A DNA stretch of 64,000 nt from Limonium bicolor (Eukaryota; Streptophyta; Magnoliopsida; Caryophyllales; Plumbaginaceae): the NCBI GenBank assembly GCA_023374045.1, contig CM041780.1, positions 38,827,030 to 38,891,029 on the forward strand, written 5' to 3'. The notes under the pieces are model-generated. The model saw only the letters and a program-made list of their open reading frames with translations, ran no database searches and was not told the DNA's origin. Within the stretch, counting starts at the first letter, position 1. Every line of letters begins with the position of its first letter. A program made the translations under genes and the position numbers. Of the stretch, positions 1-12,929 are shown piece after piece.

Positions 1-1376
1 CCTGTCCCACTGAGGTATGCTGGGCATGAGCATCGCCAGATGCAACCTCCTTGCCTTCACGTGTTTGTAGCACTGATAGTTGCCCTTGGGCTTTGAGTTT
101 TCTGGGCATGCATTAGCACGGTGCCCCGGCTTTTGGCAGTTATAGCAGCGGATCTCCCTTCCTTGGCAATCTGTGCCGGGATGATCCTTGTTGCAGTTTT
201 GGCACACATAGCTGCGGCCATCATTTTGGCTCTTGCCATGGCCAAATCCAGAACCTATAGCTTCCAAGTTAGCGAGGTTCGGCATACTTACAATACTCCA
301 TATACATACTAGTTCACAAGTGTACTAATTCAATTTTAGATTCTTACCCTTGTAGGGCTGAGACCTCAGTGGCTTCGCTGCCACGGGTGCAGTGTAGGCA
401 AGCTGTAACGGATCAGCTGCCTTGCCCTTCTCAGCATGGGCACTGCCGTCTCCAAAGGTGTTCTTCTGGTGGGAATACTTCCACGTCTTCTTATTCCAAG
501 GTTTGTTCTGATTTTGCTCCTCGGAGTTGTTACCTTTGCTGCTCACCTTGCGCTTCAGCGCTTGCTCCTCATCCCTTAGCTGGCAGGTGATCTCAACTCG
601 AGATGCAGCGTGGTAACACTCCTGAATTACTTGGGCATTAGGTTACACATTTACATACGGGAATACTAATTCACATTGCTCATGGCTTTTAAGGTTTCAA
701 CGTGGTTTATCTGAAGGGAGGTAAACAGTGCGAATCCATGCCATACCGGAGTCGATGGCTCAATCCGCCGTAGAAGCGGTCGACCAAGACTTGGCCGGTG
801 TACCCAAGGTCGGGTAGGAGTATGAGAAGAGAGGTGAAGGTGCGGTAATACTCATCAACCGTCATCTTCTCTGTAATCTTCAGGGCATCGAGCTCAAGCC
901 GTTTCTTGGTCTTGACATGCTCGGGATAGTACTTAGATCGGAGGAGAGAGGTGAATGCTTCCCAACCGAATGCGGGATCGGCTACGTGCTCGGCCTTGAC
1001 GAGCTTCCACCAGTCCATAGCCGCGTCCTTGAGGTAATACGCAGCTATCCTCACTCGAACTCCAGCGGGAGTCTCAAGTGTCTCGAATGCCGTCTCCATC
1101 TCGGAGAGGTAGGCCTTGAGCTTGGCGGGGTCGCTCTCGCCTCTAAAGCATGGAGGTCGAAGGTCGGCGACTGCCTTCACCCAATTGGTTTCACGGGGTT
1201 GAGGTGGGTCAGGCTGTTGCTGTTGTTGTTGTTGTGGGTTTTGCTGCGTTTGTTGTAACGGTGATTACTTGCGGTAGCATCTGTGCTACTGTGGCGGCGA
1301 CGATTTCAGCTATCGTATGCGCGCCCGGTCCATCGTTGGCCCCTCCTCTGGGTCGGCCTGTACCTCTTCCTAACAT
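1..1376 (-). pseudogene. gag of a Ty3/gypsy (chromovirus-like) retrotransposon, broken and cut by the window edge
   Basis: Structural capsid/nucleocapsid gene of element A; pol would lie beyond base 1. The ATG I chose is at 1376-1374, followed by an Ala/Gly/Arg-rich start and a Gln run (about 1205-1255). The retrotransposon gag domain is at 1180-707, with the typical AAYYLKDAAMDWW and YYPEHVKTKKR stretches. A Lys/Gln/Asn-rich linker follows (about 640-348), then two CCHC zinc knuckles near 206-120: CQNCNKDHPGTDC and CYNCQKPGHRANAC. These knuckles bind RNA during packaging. Breaks: a 1-nt frameshift near 1262 before the Gln run, another near 725-735, a 38-bp insertion at 637-674, and a 93-bp GT-AG bounded stretch at 347-255 that contains stops. 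The family call rests on gag plus the TGTTACA/initiator-Met LTR style. Chromovirus is likely, but the deciding pol domains are outside the window. Confidence 0.85.
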
Positions 1377-1594
1377 TTGAACAAGTGTGGATTACATTAG
1401 ATACTGTGACACTATGACCACGTGGTCTTGATTCAAACAATAGTATCGCCTTTGCAGACGTCAAGGGTATCTGTTATCATTAACGGTTATTCCTAGTTAG
1501 GTTTCTAGTTCTTCGTTGTGGAACGGTTTATATCCTAACTCGGTAATCACTACACTCGGTATTCTAATCATCAGAGCGAAGTCTTACCACTTTT
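1377..1594 (-). other. Leader between LTR and gag of element A, with a damaged primer site
   Basis: This untranslated leader joins the LTR to gag. The sequence beside the LTR (catcagagcgaagtcttaccac) aligns with the intact site of the related element at about 26966-26996. A stretch of roughly 10 bases is lost, which removes most of the initiator-Met primer complement. Element A could not prime reverse transcription normally from this copy. Confidence 0.65.
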
Positions 1595-2050
1595 TGTAAC
1601 ACCTCAACCGCTAATCCTCCCATTATCCTCTAATCAGTCCCAGAATTACCTTACTCGCAGTGGAATACTTACTTACTTACTCCCGGCGGGTGATACAACG
1701 CCGTTAGCCATCCAAGACTAACGAGTCTACTACTACATACAGTAACAGTCTGACGATTAGAATATACCGAATACATACTACTTACCTTACAATGCCAAGT
1801 ACTTACTTACACTTTGATTACCGAGTATCCAAAATATATAAATTGCATTCCAAGTCCATTTCCAAAAATTAAGAGTTTATACATCTACTCCTTCCTATCC
1901 AATCATAATTCATTTTCCTAAAAAGGTGTACCACATGGTACACCGGCTACTCAAAAAGGCTTAGCCGTGTACAACTCAGTACACCATTCCAATCTACTAA
2001 CTACCCCAAAAAGAGTTCACTCCCGGTCCTTACTCAACCATCACGCCTCT

Positions 2051-2100
2051 CGGGTACCTGTAAGATAAAAACGTTGCCCCAAGGGGCTCAGCTTACGCTG
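2051..2100 (-). other. Conserved C-run/G-run hairpin followed by a T-rich stretch in the LTR 3' part
   Basis: In LTR sense this reads AGC, a CCCC-loop-GGGG stem (CCCCTTGGGGCAACG), then TTTTTATC. The same block recurs at 17300-17352, 27464-27511 and 39281-39320 while the surrounding sequence drifts, so it is unusually conserved. It could mark RNA 3'-end formation or an R/U5 structure. That role is inferred only. Confidence 0.5.
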
Positions 2101-3302
2101 CATATGATAACAGCATACCCCGCGTACTAACGAGGGTACGCCAACTATTTGGTCGAATACAAGCGGTTCGTTTCATTCATACATACATACATGCTCTTAT
2201 ACAATTCAATACATACCATTCACAACATACATCCATTCATTGCATACAAGGAAGACATTACAAGATCACCAATCATACTTACCGAATACTCACCGCAATA
2301 CGGAGATACACTCCTCCAATACATACATAAGGTTCGTTAGCTTCTTCACACACCGGGTTAATCTGGTGTACAATACTCTTTTACTCAAGGTCAATGACTT
2401 ACAATAGTCAAGACCAATACACATAAAATACTTTACTTCTTGCTTACTTTACTCAAGTCAAGTCGGTATGACCTCCGGGCAGGGATTACTACATCCCACC
2501 ACCGGGCTTTAGGGTGGCCCACTAATCCAGGATGCTACCCATTCAAGGGGATTGGTCCATGGAAAAGATTACAGCCAGGATTCAGATCCAACCTCTTGTG
2601 TTTCTTTATCCTCACGCGTGGCCGAAACTATATCGGACTTCTACTCATTCCATTTTACGCATTACTCATGTTAGGAGTTAGATGGTTCGGAATTAGTAGA
2701 AGTCATTACTTCCTTACCATACACCAATACACTACACAAGTACTCATCACATACACATACACTTCATTCTCATTCATGTATTTCATGAATTATACAAACT
2801 AAATGTTCAAGAGAATACAACAAGAACAATATAGTTCAAACACGATTAGTGCAATAAAAGTCCGATTCATGCATTTATCTTTTTGATTGATCACATAAGC
2901 ACACAAATAGGGGTAACCAGTAGGATACAGGGCATGAAGAAATCATACTGTTCACCGTCGTATTCGTACTACCGGGTTCCTTCGGTGTTCAACTATTTGA
3001 TTCCTATACATACTGAAGTTGTATGATCAATGATCTATTATTGATCCAACTTATTCCTTCATTAATACTCCTAATGTATACTTACTACTCTTTTACATTC
3101 ATACTCGATTATAAAAACCCCATGCTTCTCTTATTACTTCTTAAACTTGTTTTTCTTACTCATGTGTATACTTCCTTACCTTTACTACTTCATTGATGGT
3201 GCTACTATATATATGCATACATGTGTATAAGCATATATATGTATATACATACATATGATTACTATAATCATATTATAAAACATTTTTTATTTTTATTTTG
3301 AG

Positions 3303-3700
3303 TCGACCGACCTTACCCAGGGTCGGACCCAAGGTCAGTCGAAGTCAGTAAGTTTCATTACTGAAGAATTCAGACCCGACCGACCTTGCAAGTCCGGTCC
3401 CCAAGGTCGGTCCAAGTCAGTAAGTTCTGGTTTCGAAAATTTAAGACCCGACCGACCATGTAAGTCTGGTCCCAAGGTCGGTCCATTCCAGTGAGTTACA
3501 TTACGTGAAAATTTCAGACCGACCGACCTTGCAAGTCCGTCCCAAGGTCGGTCCATTCCAGTAGTTTCATACGGAAAATTTTAGGTTCGACCGACTTTGT
3601 AAGTCCGGTCCCAAGGTCGGTCCATTCCAGTAGGTTTCCGTCTTTTAATTCAGGGCTCGACCGACCTTGCAAGTTCGGTCCCAAGGTCGGTCCGGCCAAG
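3303..3700 (-). repeat. Six tandem GC-rich hairpin triads in LTR of element A
   Basis: Units repeat about every 65-70 bp. Each contains an inverted copy and two direct copies of a word like AAGGTCGGTCC, for example GACCGACCTTG, AAGTCCGGTCCC, AAGGTCGGTCC, then a CCATTCCAG tail. They stand out from the AT-rich LTR. Individual units vary by point changes and 1-nt indels. See the equivalents at 18601-18928, 28764-29090 and 40630-40825. Confidence 0.8.
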
Positions 3701-5615
3701 TACTTCAGTTTTAAAATCTGTTTTTGTGTTTTTACTTTCCCATTGCTTCCCCTAACCTTTACCAATACATTCCCCACATGTTTAACACTCATTAAACCCT
3801 CTAAATCACCTTAGTTCATCCACCAAACTGATTACTCAATCCTAGATTCACTTACACATTTTTCCTCATTTCCCCAACACTTATACTAGTTTTCATTTCA
3901 CTAATGCTACAAATTTTTTGTTCTTCCCTCTTGTGCTACAGATTTTCACCTTAACTTCTATCCTCCCAATACTTCCTCAACTAATGCCACACCTAGCATT
4001 CTAAATACATTACCTTATATCCTAATTCTATCATATTAACTAGTTCCTCTCCAAATCTGGTTCAAGATACTAAACTACTCCCTTTACACTCTCCAAATAC
4101 ACCTAGTTACTACCTAGGTTATTCCTTCTTCTTAAATACTTAAGCCTCTCGTTTCTAGGCAAAATTTGGCATAGTCTCCCCTATAATTTTAACTTTGCCC
4201 ACACATTATCTCAGCTCACAATTCCCATACCAATTCACAATCATTATACACACTACAACACACCAATTTTCCTGCACATATACATATACTACCCATGGTT
4301 TTCCAAAGCTTTTAAACATCATTTAAAAACTTCAAACGGTTACATTATCTTTCCTCATTATACTACAACATACTCATTACTCATTATCATATACATTACT
4401 TATTTTTAACACTAAAAAACTATTACAATAAATACACAAACTAACTCAAGGTAAGAGTATTTTACCTTGTCTGCTAGTTTCTCTTTCTTCCTTTCCTTCT
4501 CTTCTTTTCCTCTTTCTTTCTTCTTGTTCTCGGGTTTTTGTTCAAGGAATGCGCAATGCTACAGCAACCCATACATACTAATACTAGTTTAGCACATAAC
4601 CTTACTAACCCTAGAATTTAGATGTTTTTAGGGTTTAGAAGAGCATACCTCCCAACCAATGAGTGAGGTTATTGACTAGCAACAGAGCAAGATTCCTAGC
4701 CCAAGGAGAAGCCAAAATCGGCTGGAATACAAGGAACAAAACAAGGCCTACTTTGAATTTTTGTTTTGCCAACAAGGGCTAGAAAAAGATGAGTTTTTCG
4801 AGAATATTTTTACCTCAAAATGACAAGGAGGTAAAGGTGCTTCTAATGGTGGTCCTCAAGCTCCAAATGCAGCACACCCATGGAGGTGAAAATGAGTGTT
4901 TTCGATTTTTGAAAGGAGGAAGGTGTTTCTCCTTGATTAGAGATTCCAATGGTACTATTTTGTAATTTTGGAGAAGGATTAAGTGGTTAACAAGAGGAGA
5001 GAAGGTGAGTTTTGTGTGGGTTCTTCAAATCCCCATTGATGTCTCCCAAGGAGGAAGAAAAGGAATAGAGAGGGTGAGGAAACCATGAGTGAGGGTGAGT
5101 GGTAGGAGAGAGAGTGTATTTTTTTCCTTTTGCTTTTTACTTAATAGGTTTGTCTTTTAGCAAATAAGAAAGAATTAAGAGAGTGAGAGAGAGGAGGGAA
5201 AATCGGCCCCCTATGCACACCTCTACATATTTTTAATTTTTATTTGCAAAGTGGACACATTAACTTTACTTATTTACATTCCCACCCCGCAACTTCTCGG
5301 TTGTTAAGTTTTCTACTAACCGAACCCGTTTTCCGGAATTTTCCCGTTTAATTAATTTTATTGTTTCCCAACCTGTATTACTGTTTATTAATGGCTATTT
5401 GGTTGACCCAAAATCGTTACGAGTCTATTTGACTCGCTTAAAGTCGTGTTTTCCCGGTTTCCTCGAAAAACGCGCTTTAAGGTTCATTTATGCTTTTAAC
5501 CATTTTAAGGTCCGTTTTCTTCGGGATTTGTTCCCTCATTTTTGTTTAGGAATATTAAGCCTTTAAAATTATAATTAGCCTAATTAATCACTGTTTTTAA
5601 TTACGGGGTATTTCA

Positions 5616-7551
5616 CGAGCAATACAGTATACAAGATCATATACATAATCAATATCGCTCTTAGCAATTAAACACACAACGTCTGGACCTCAGGAAAATC
5701 CTTGGGACATTCAGACCGCACAATTAACATACCGTTCACCGTGAAAATTGTTTAGTGTGACAGTACACGCTCAGTAGCTTCTCCCGTAACACTGTTATAC
5801 GTAAATGCAAATACCGAGTAATGTCTATACAACTAGCACTAACTATTATAGTACTGTTGATATAGTACTAATACCCCTGTCATGTCAATCCCATATGTTC
5901 CTTATTTTCTCCAGTTATTGAACAGTGGTTCGAGGTAGTTAACAGACCATCATTTTATGTAGTAACTACATGTGATGATGAATTTCCACCTTATAGTATA
6001 TCTTCATCTCATTAATTATATACTCATAATTGTCTTCACTTATTCTGTATATAATACCATTCGGTTATTTTACTATAACCACAATTATTTTATAAACTTT
6101 GCATTATACTCCAAAATACATTATATCATTAGTTTTAATTCCTTAACTTATTAAATCACAAAACCAGCCCTATTAATTCGGTATTTATATATTGAACACA
6201 TTAACTTTTGTAAATTACTAATTAGCCACATAAATTTCGGCCTTGGCAATTAATTTCCTATAATTGCATTTAACTCCAAAAACTTTATATAAGTTACATA
6301 TTAACTTATAACTATAGTTTTAATATTTAATTACCTTAAATATCGAAGTGACCCTTATATTCCTACAATTTATGATTTCGCCCATATCAAAATCGTTTTT
6401 ACATATAAACTTTCATAATTACATATTCACCCCAAAACTTTTATAAACTTAATATTTTATGTCATAAATCATTTTAAACCCAAAGTTTTTGGTCAACACT
6501 TTGACTAAGCGTAATTTCAGAATTAATACTTTAATATACATAGAAAATCCCATGTAATTCGGCTTTACTTCATATTTTCCAGAAATGTCAAAATAGCCAC
6601 AAAACTTTATAAATTGTTATTTTAACACTTAAACACTTGGCTAAATTCCCAAAACTTCATAACATTATTCGTACATTTAATATTATATCAAAATTATGCC
6701 AAATTAATCCTTTAACTCTCGTCAATTATATTTAGTACCCTAATCTTTTCAAAATTTACAATTTAACCACATAACTTAATAAACTAGTCATTTAAATACT
6801 TGTACAGCTATTTTTTAATATTCCCAAAATTTATAATATAAGCTAATATACTTATATTCTTCAAAAATCACCAAATGAACCCTTTTATTCTAGGCTTTAA
6901 TAATATTTTACCATATGGTTTCAAAACTTGATTTATATCTTATAATAAGTATATATAAATGCATATAAGCCATAAACACTTCTAAAATTTTGTTAATGAC
7001 TTAGGATGATCATAACCTCATAATTAAGCATTTAACTCCTAGACAATTCAGCTTAAATATATATGCATCATATTTAATTTTTGTTACCCAAAAATTATAT
7101 CTTAAGGTAATAATCTTACCTTGTATGTTATAAATTATTTTCTTGGTAATATAACTATAGTTTTCGGGCTTAATTTAATGAAGGATTGTACATAAATTTT
7201 GTACAAGGTTTTGAAGCCTAAATCAAAGCTTAAGATGTAACCACCTAATATAGAAACTTACTCTTTAAATCAAAGTGATTCTTGCACTTGATTTCCTCTT
7301 GAATTCCAAGCTCCTCCAATGGTATCTTGGTGTAGAATTTTCAGCCTCCATACATAGATTTAGGAGATCCAAGTGTTAGACTTCTAACAAGGATTTCTAA
7401 GTAAGATTTGGAGTAGTTTATAGAGTTTACCTTAAGTAGTTTGTCAAGGAATTTCGGTACACCTTAGGATGATTGGAGATCCAGTTTCCTTCATGAAATG
7501 ATGAAGAGAACATTGATTTAGGAGCTAGAATTTTTGGACATATACTTAGGT
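5616..7551 (-). mobile_element. Interior fragment of a chromovirus-type LTR, minus orientation
   Basis: Read in reverse complement, this stretch aligns with positions about 50425-52690 of the solo LTR at 48230-53796, including the CAGACGTTGTGTG block and the AT-rich middle. Both LTR ends are missing. Element A abuts the left end and the LTR beginning at 7552 abuts the right. It lacks the Stowaway MITE found in its relative and so preserves the empty site near 5971-5980. No gene is present. Confidence 0.75.
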
Positions 7552-8064
7552 TGAAATACCCTAAACTTAATTAGGGTGATTAAATTACTCTAATATGATA
7601 TTTGAGGGCCTAATAGTGCCTAAAGAATTTTGGTAAAGAAAATAAACCAAAATAAAAGAGAACACACTTAAAAAGTGAAAAACGCTAAATTGAGCGTTAA
7701 GTGACCGTAGGAGGAATACAACCTCAACAAGGGTCTTATATGAATTTACAAGGCTTAATAGTTCCTAATAATGTATGGGAACAACTCCCAAAGAAAACGG
7801 ATCCAAATAATGCGTTAAAACGCTAATAAAGCTTTAGCGCCGTTTTTCGAGAAAACCCGAAAACGTGACTTTAAGTGGTCAAATGAACCCGTAAAATTAT
7901 AGTTCATCAAATAACTATAAATAAACATTACTGGAAGCTTAAGAGCCATTAAATTAAAGAAACAAGAAAATTCCGGAAAACGGGCCCAGTTAGTGAATAG
8001 TGCTAAACCGGGTAAATTAACGAGCATTTTCTGTAAAAAAAAATGAAAACGCTCCTGCTGGTAT
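7552..8064 (+). mobile_element. First 0.5 kb of an LTR (LTR3), split by the solo LTR that follows
   Basis: It starts TGAAATACCCTAAAC and matches the reverse complement of the 5' end of the 16838-21150 LTR, including the AAACGCTAA...TTAGCG block and the CGTTTTCTGTAAA block. It stops at GGTAT and resumes at 12930 after the inserted solo LTR. A left target duplication would be TAGGT (7547-7551); its partner was not found. Confidence 0.8.
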
Positions 8065-11000
8065 TGAAATACCCCTAACCTTAAAACTTAATTAAATGAT
8101 CTATTAATGATCTAATATGGTTAATAAACATATAAATACCATTGGGGAACAATCTAAAGATCTTAACAAGGCAAAACATGCCTTAAGATCGGTAAAGCCA
8201 AAAATGTGCTTTAAGACACCATAGAGATTGTATGGCCTCAAATAGGATCCAAAGTGGATTCCTAAGTATTATAATTAATTAATGAACATTATAAAAATAT
8301 TCTCAAAGGAAACCAAGCTCTAAAACATGTCCTAACACAAAATGTGCTTTAAAATTCCTTAAAGCACATTTTTTAGAAAATTGACTTTCAGAATGGGTTT
8401 TGAGTGGTGTTAGGCATTGGATTAGACCTTGTTATACTAATTTACTATAATGTACCACATTAGAAGGTCTAAATCCAAGATTTCAAAAAAAAATCAGAAA
8501 TATGGCATTCATTTGTGAATAGTAATCCAAATAGTGCATTTTTAAGCAAAATTGACTAAGTATAGTTAATGGTCAATACATGACTCATCCTTACCCTTAT
8601 TAAGTCGGCAGCATGGAGCAAGGAGGACAGCACATTCAACTTTAATACAAAATATCTAGCCAATTTGGTGAATCACCATTTACTATTCCATTTTCTACTT
8701 TTCATTCATTAAAACACATTTTCTTTCTTTCTCTTTCCTCTTGTCCCATTCCAGCCAAGCCATTAGCATTCTATAAACCTCTCAAGCTGTGTTCTTGAGC
8801 ATTCAAGGCAAATCAATCCCTTTTGCACCTAAGGTAATGGTTTAAGGTATTTTTAGCTCTTTTTCTCATCTCTTCATTACCTACACATGGAGCTAATAAT
8901 CTATCACTTTCCATGGCTCATTCTCAGTGTTTTAAACCTTGAACAACAAAGAATCTCGGGTGAAGCAAGCTTTGGGACCAAGGTGGTCAAATTTACATTA
9001 TAAGGTAAAAACATACCTTAAGGATTTCTATTCTCCATCCGGTTTTCTTCCTCTGATTTCTATGAGTTTATTCACTCATAATATTCATATTTTCATGTTG
9101 ATTCAGTGGGTTAACCATTTGGAGCAAGGGTGGCCGAAAATCAAAGGAAAGATCATTCTTTAAGGCATTTTCCAAGGTAAAACCTATTACCATAGCACCT
9201 TGTTGTTGTCTAGCCATTTCCCATGTTTTTATGGTGAATTTAACACCATGTGGTGTGTTTAATTCAGGCCGAACCCTTTGGAGACTACCTTGCATTTTTA
9301 AGGTGATTTTTGCCTTAAATCTTACATTTAATTAATCTTTATGGTTAGCTCATGCTTGGAGTATAACCATATCTTATTTTGGTGTATTAAACATGTCTAA
9401 ATGATGTGGTGATTTTTCCTCCAAGCTGCCGAGTTGTTATTAAGGATAAACCAAGGTATAAACACCTTAAACTTATGATTTTATGATTTTTCAGCTCATA
9501 TATTATATGTGCCGAGAGTGGAGTTGTTTATATGGGTGATTTTAACCTAAGTATGGAAAAAATGACCTAGATAAATTAAGCTAGCCATTTAAGTGATTTA
9601 ATTAACATAATGGTCAAATTATGACATTATGTGGAAAAATAAACAAGCTACAGCAAGGCCGAGAGTTTATAGTATATTTTGAGCTATTTATGTGTAATTT
9701 TATGTTATAAGGCAAAGTTGTATTAAGGCCATGTCATTAGGCCATTTTAATTTAACTTTAAAAGCTTATTTAATTTATTTATGCTTATATAATTAAGTTT
9801 AGGGTCAAATGGTAATTACTAGTAAATATAAAGCTGTGGGCTTAATTTAGAGGAATTTAGGGTTTTTAAATGAATTTAATAAAAATTATAACATTTTATA
9901 AAGTTTTGGGTCAAAATTGTAAAATAGAAAAGTATAGGTATAAATGGTAATTACCGAGAGTTTGGGTCCAATTTGGCAATAGAAGTCAAAGTTGACTATA
10001 TAGGAAACTTTGACCAAGTTTGGAGAATTTAAGGAATTAAAATAATACCATATATTAAGATAGTTATTAAATTGTAAAAGATTTATAAGAGTTGGGGTGA
10101 TATTGTGATTTCCGAAAACTTGGGGTACTAAGTGGAAATTAGAACAGACCTTAGGTTATTAGGAATTTTTAGAAGTTTATTTGGCTAAATTTGGAGTTTA
10201 TATGAATTATATAAGTATAATATAAGATATTTCATATCATTGTTTCAAATGGGTAACATATGGGTATAAACCGAGAATTATAGAAAGTATAAGGTTAGGA
10301 ATGACATTTATAACCTTTTGGTATAGTTTGGTAATTTTTGGAGTTATATATAAGGTTTTATTAAGATATATGTATAATATATAGTTTTAATGACATTAGA
10401 AAACTATATATTATAAATTGGGGAGATTTGGTAATTATATAAATTTAGGTGGTAGGAATTAAATTAAAACAGACCCTAGGGTCTGTTCGGTAATTATAAG
10501 CCTTTAAAACTATAGGTTATAATTATATTAAGTTTAAGGATTATAATATAAGGTATATATTATAAGTGTAACAATGAAATATAATTTGGGGTTGATTTGT
10601 AATTTATGGAAGTATAGTGGGAGATAATAAAAACCGAGAGTATAAGGGTTGTTTGGTATTTATAACAATTTATAACTATATGTTATAATTGTTTTAATGA
10701 CATAAATGTCATAATATATGTTATATAACTATAATATAACATTATATAAATTATGTGGTGGATTTTGCAAATATTTAAGAAAATAGGTGTTGTTCGGTAA
10801 TATGGGCATTTTTGAATGAAAATTTATAATATGGTTTTTAATGTTATAAGGGTTGTAACATTTATAATATAAGAAATATTCATTAAAAGAGAATGAATAT
10901 ATTATAAAGACTTACCATATAATAAATAGTCTCATAATACATGTATAGAAATAAATATATGTTATGGAGTGGAAAAATATAATATGGTTCAATAACCATG

Positions 11001-12929
11001 TATTATCATAATTAAAACGATATAAGATAAAGAGAAAAGAATTACAAACATTAGATATGGAAATTCTAATGTTAGGAGTATACATGGAATAATAAGGATT
11101 TATATAATTCAAAGTATTTTTACATATGAATTATACTACATTAAACTTGGAAAAACAAACCTTAGGAAAAAAATACTAAGGTAAAATGTATAATATATGA
11201 TTAAGAATTATACATGCAATATAGAAACAACTATATAATATACAAGGGTATATTGAATTACATGCGATAACCAAGTTTAAACCTAATTATATTAAATATA
11301 CGAGACGCGACTACGCATGTAATATAACGTTTTTCCAAATCCCGAGTTAAGCCGAAAACCTGACAAATGTTGGCAGTTAATAACGGGAGATTAACCGGGA
11401 GGTATTAGTGACGGTACGGGGTACCGCAGGGTTATGTTGTCATACGGGATTCTAATCAGTAGCGTTATGTATTATTAGACTGTTAGAGACGACACGGGGA
11501 GCATCGGATCTAGCTGATTCATACTCCACGGTTATACATTCAGGGTGAACGGTATGTTGTTACGTATCTCTGATTGTCTCTGAGGGCTTCCTCAGTTCAG
11601 ACTTCTGTGTAATCTGTGATAAGATTGTTTTGTCTAATTGTGTGAATAAATATGCATGGACTGTATATTTTTAGCTGCTTATTATTTACTGTTGTTGCGT
11701 TAACAGTATTGGTTCGTATATATGGACCTATATATATTAAACGAACTAGCGGCTATGGTGCTATCTTATATGTAATATAAGGATCGTTAGAAAAACATTG
11801 TAGCACTAGGATAATAAGATATATATTATCCGAGACTTTAATACAGAGCATTGGCCTTTCTAACGCCGCTCTCATATCTAACACTGGATCCCGAGTTTAC
11901 AGACTCTGGATTGGACTAACGATCTTAGTCTGCTGTGTTAGAAAAGCTGGTAATGCGATGCGATGGTATAATTAATTAACATAACAAAGTCAAGAGGATG
12001 TGGCTCTTGGTGCGCGCTGTGATCACAAAAACGATACCAGGATGTCCGCGTACGGGTCCGCAAGTATCAAGAAAATTTCCCGCGAGCTAGGAAGGTTCGT
12101 TGGTCAGAGACTCTACCGCTGGAGTGGCTACTGCCGTGGGTGACCCGCCATAGTATATGGGTAATTTAGAGACACGTCGTTTTAACGAGACGTTGTCACT
12201 AGGTATAACCGAACATTTATTACAGTTGAGACTTCTACAGTGGCGAACAATATTGGTCTTTATACCAAGGACGGGAGTGGATACTTGTTTATTATTCTCG
12301 TTGTTTCGCCTTGTTGTTCATTGGTTATACTGTGTGGTTTATATTATGTGTGCTGATGGTTGTGTTTATTGTATGGTTATTACTGTTAAATGTTTTACAG
12401 TTTAAATATTAAAACTGGTATATTGCATGTAACTAATCTCATGCTCTCGACCAATTAATTGAGGGGTTTGAGGAGGCATGACGGGGCATGTGATAACATA
12501 CTCAGCAGGGGCTGATTCCATACCACAAACCCATTTTTATTTCAGGAGACTAGCTGGAGGGTCGACGCGGGGCGCGACAGTTGTATTTACTTTTGGATAG
12601 ACTTGGTACGGATTGAGACTACGGTTATTTTGGACTCGGGTTTTGTAAACCGAGGTGTATATTTGGTTAGACGCTCACGTGTACGGTTTTGTATAAGACG
12701 GTTGTTGTTGTATATATTTTAGTTTTATTTAAGCACTACTATCTATCTCTTGTGATCACTGCGGGAATACGTTTCGTATGTTGATTATCATGTAACTCGT
12801 TATCACCCATATGGGCGAGTGATAACAGTGACACCTTTAGAGCGATAGTCTGTTATTTACCGCTGCGATTTATTTACTAAGTACGACATTTATACTATGA
12901 TTAGGAGCCGGATTAGTAGGGGTGTTACA
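8065..12929 (+). mobile_element. Solo LTR, 4.87 kb, with perfect target duplication GGTAT
   Basis: It begins TGAAATACCCCTAACC and ends TAGTAGGGGTGTTACA. The 5-bp GGTAT occurs just before (8060-8064) and just after (12930-12934). No primer site, polypurine tract or second LTR lies inside, so this is a solo LTR left by recombination. The 3' kilobase aligns with the end of the LTR at 48230-53796, so both belong to one subfamily. Unlike several other LTRs here, I see no triad hairpin array in it. Short ORFs (for example 12157-12405) have no recognisable product. Confidence 0.9.

Larger units (their letters stand above)
1595..5615 (-). mobile_element. 5' LTR of element A (about 4.0 kb, minus orientation)
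   Basis: On the plus strand it runs from TGTAACACCTC to GGGGTATTTCA, so in its own sense it reads TGAAATACCCC to GAGGTGTTACA. The whole length aligns by eye with the LTRs at 16838-21150 and 27001-31304. Shared blocks include the CCCC/GGGG hairpin near 2075, the region at 2470-2580, the hairpin array at 3303-3700 and the AT-rich end. It is more diverged than that pair and therefore older. The right flank drops straight into another LTR fragment at 5616. The matching 3' LTR and target duplication lie outside the window. There is no gene here; short ORFs inside are chance. Confidence 0.85.
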
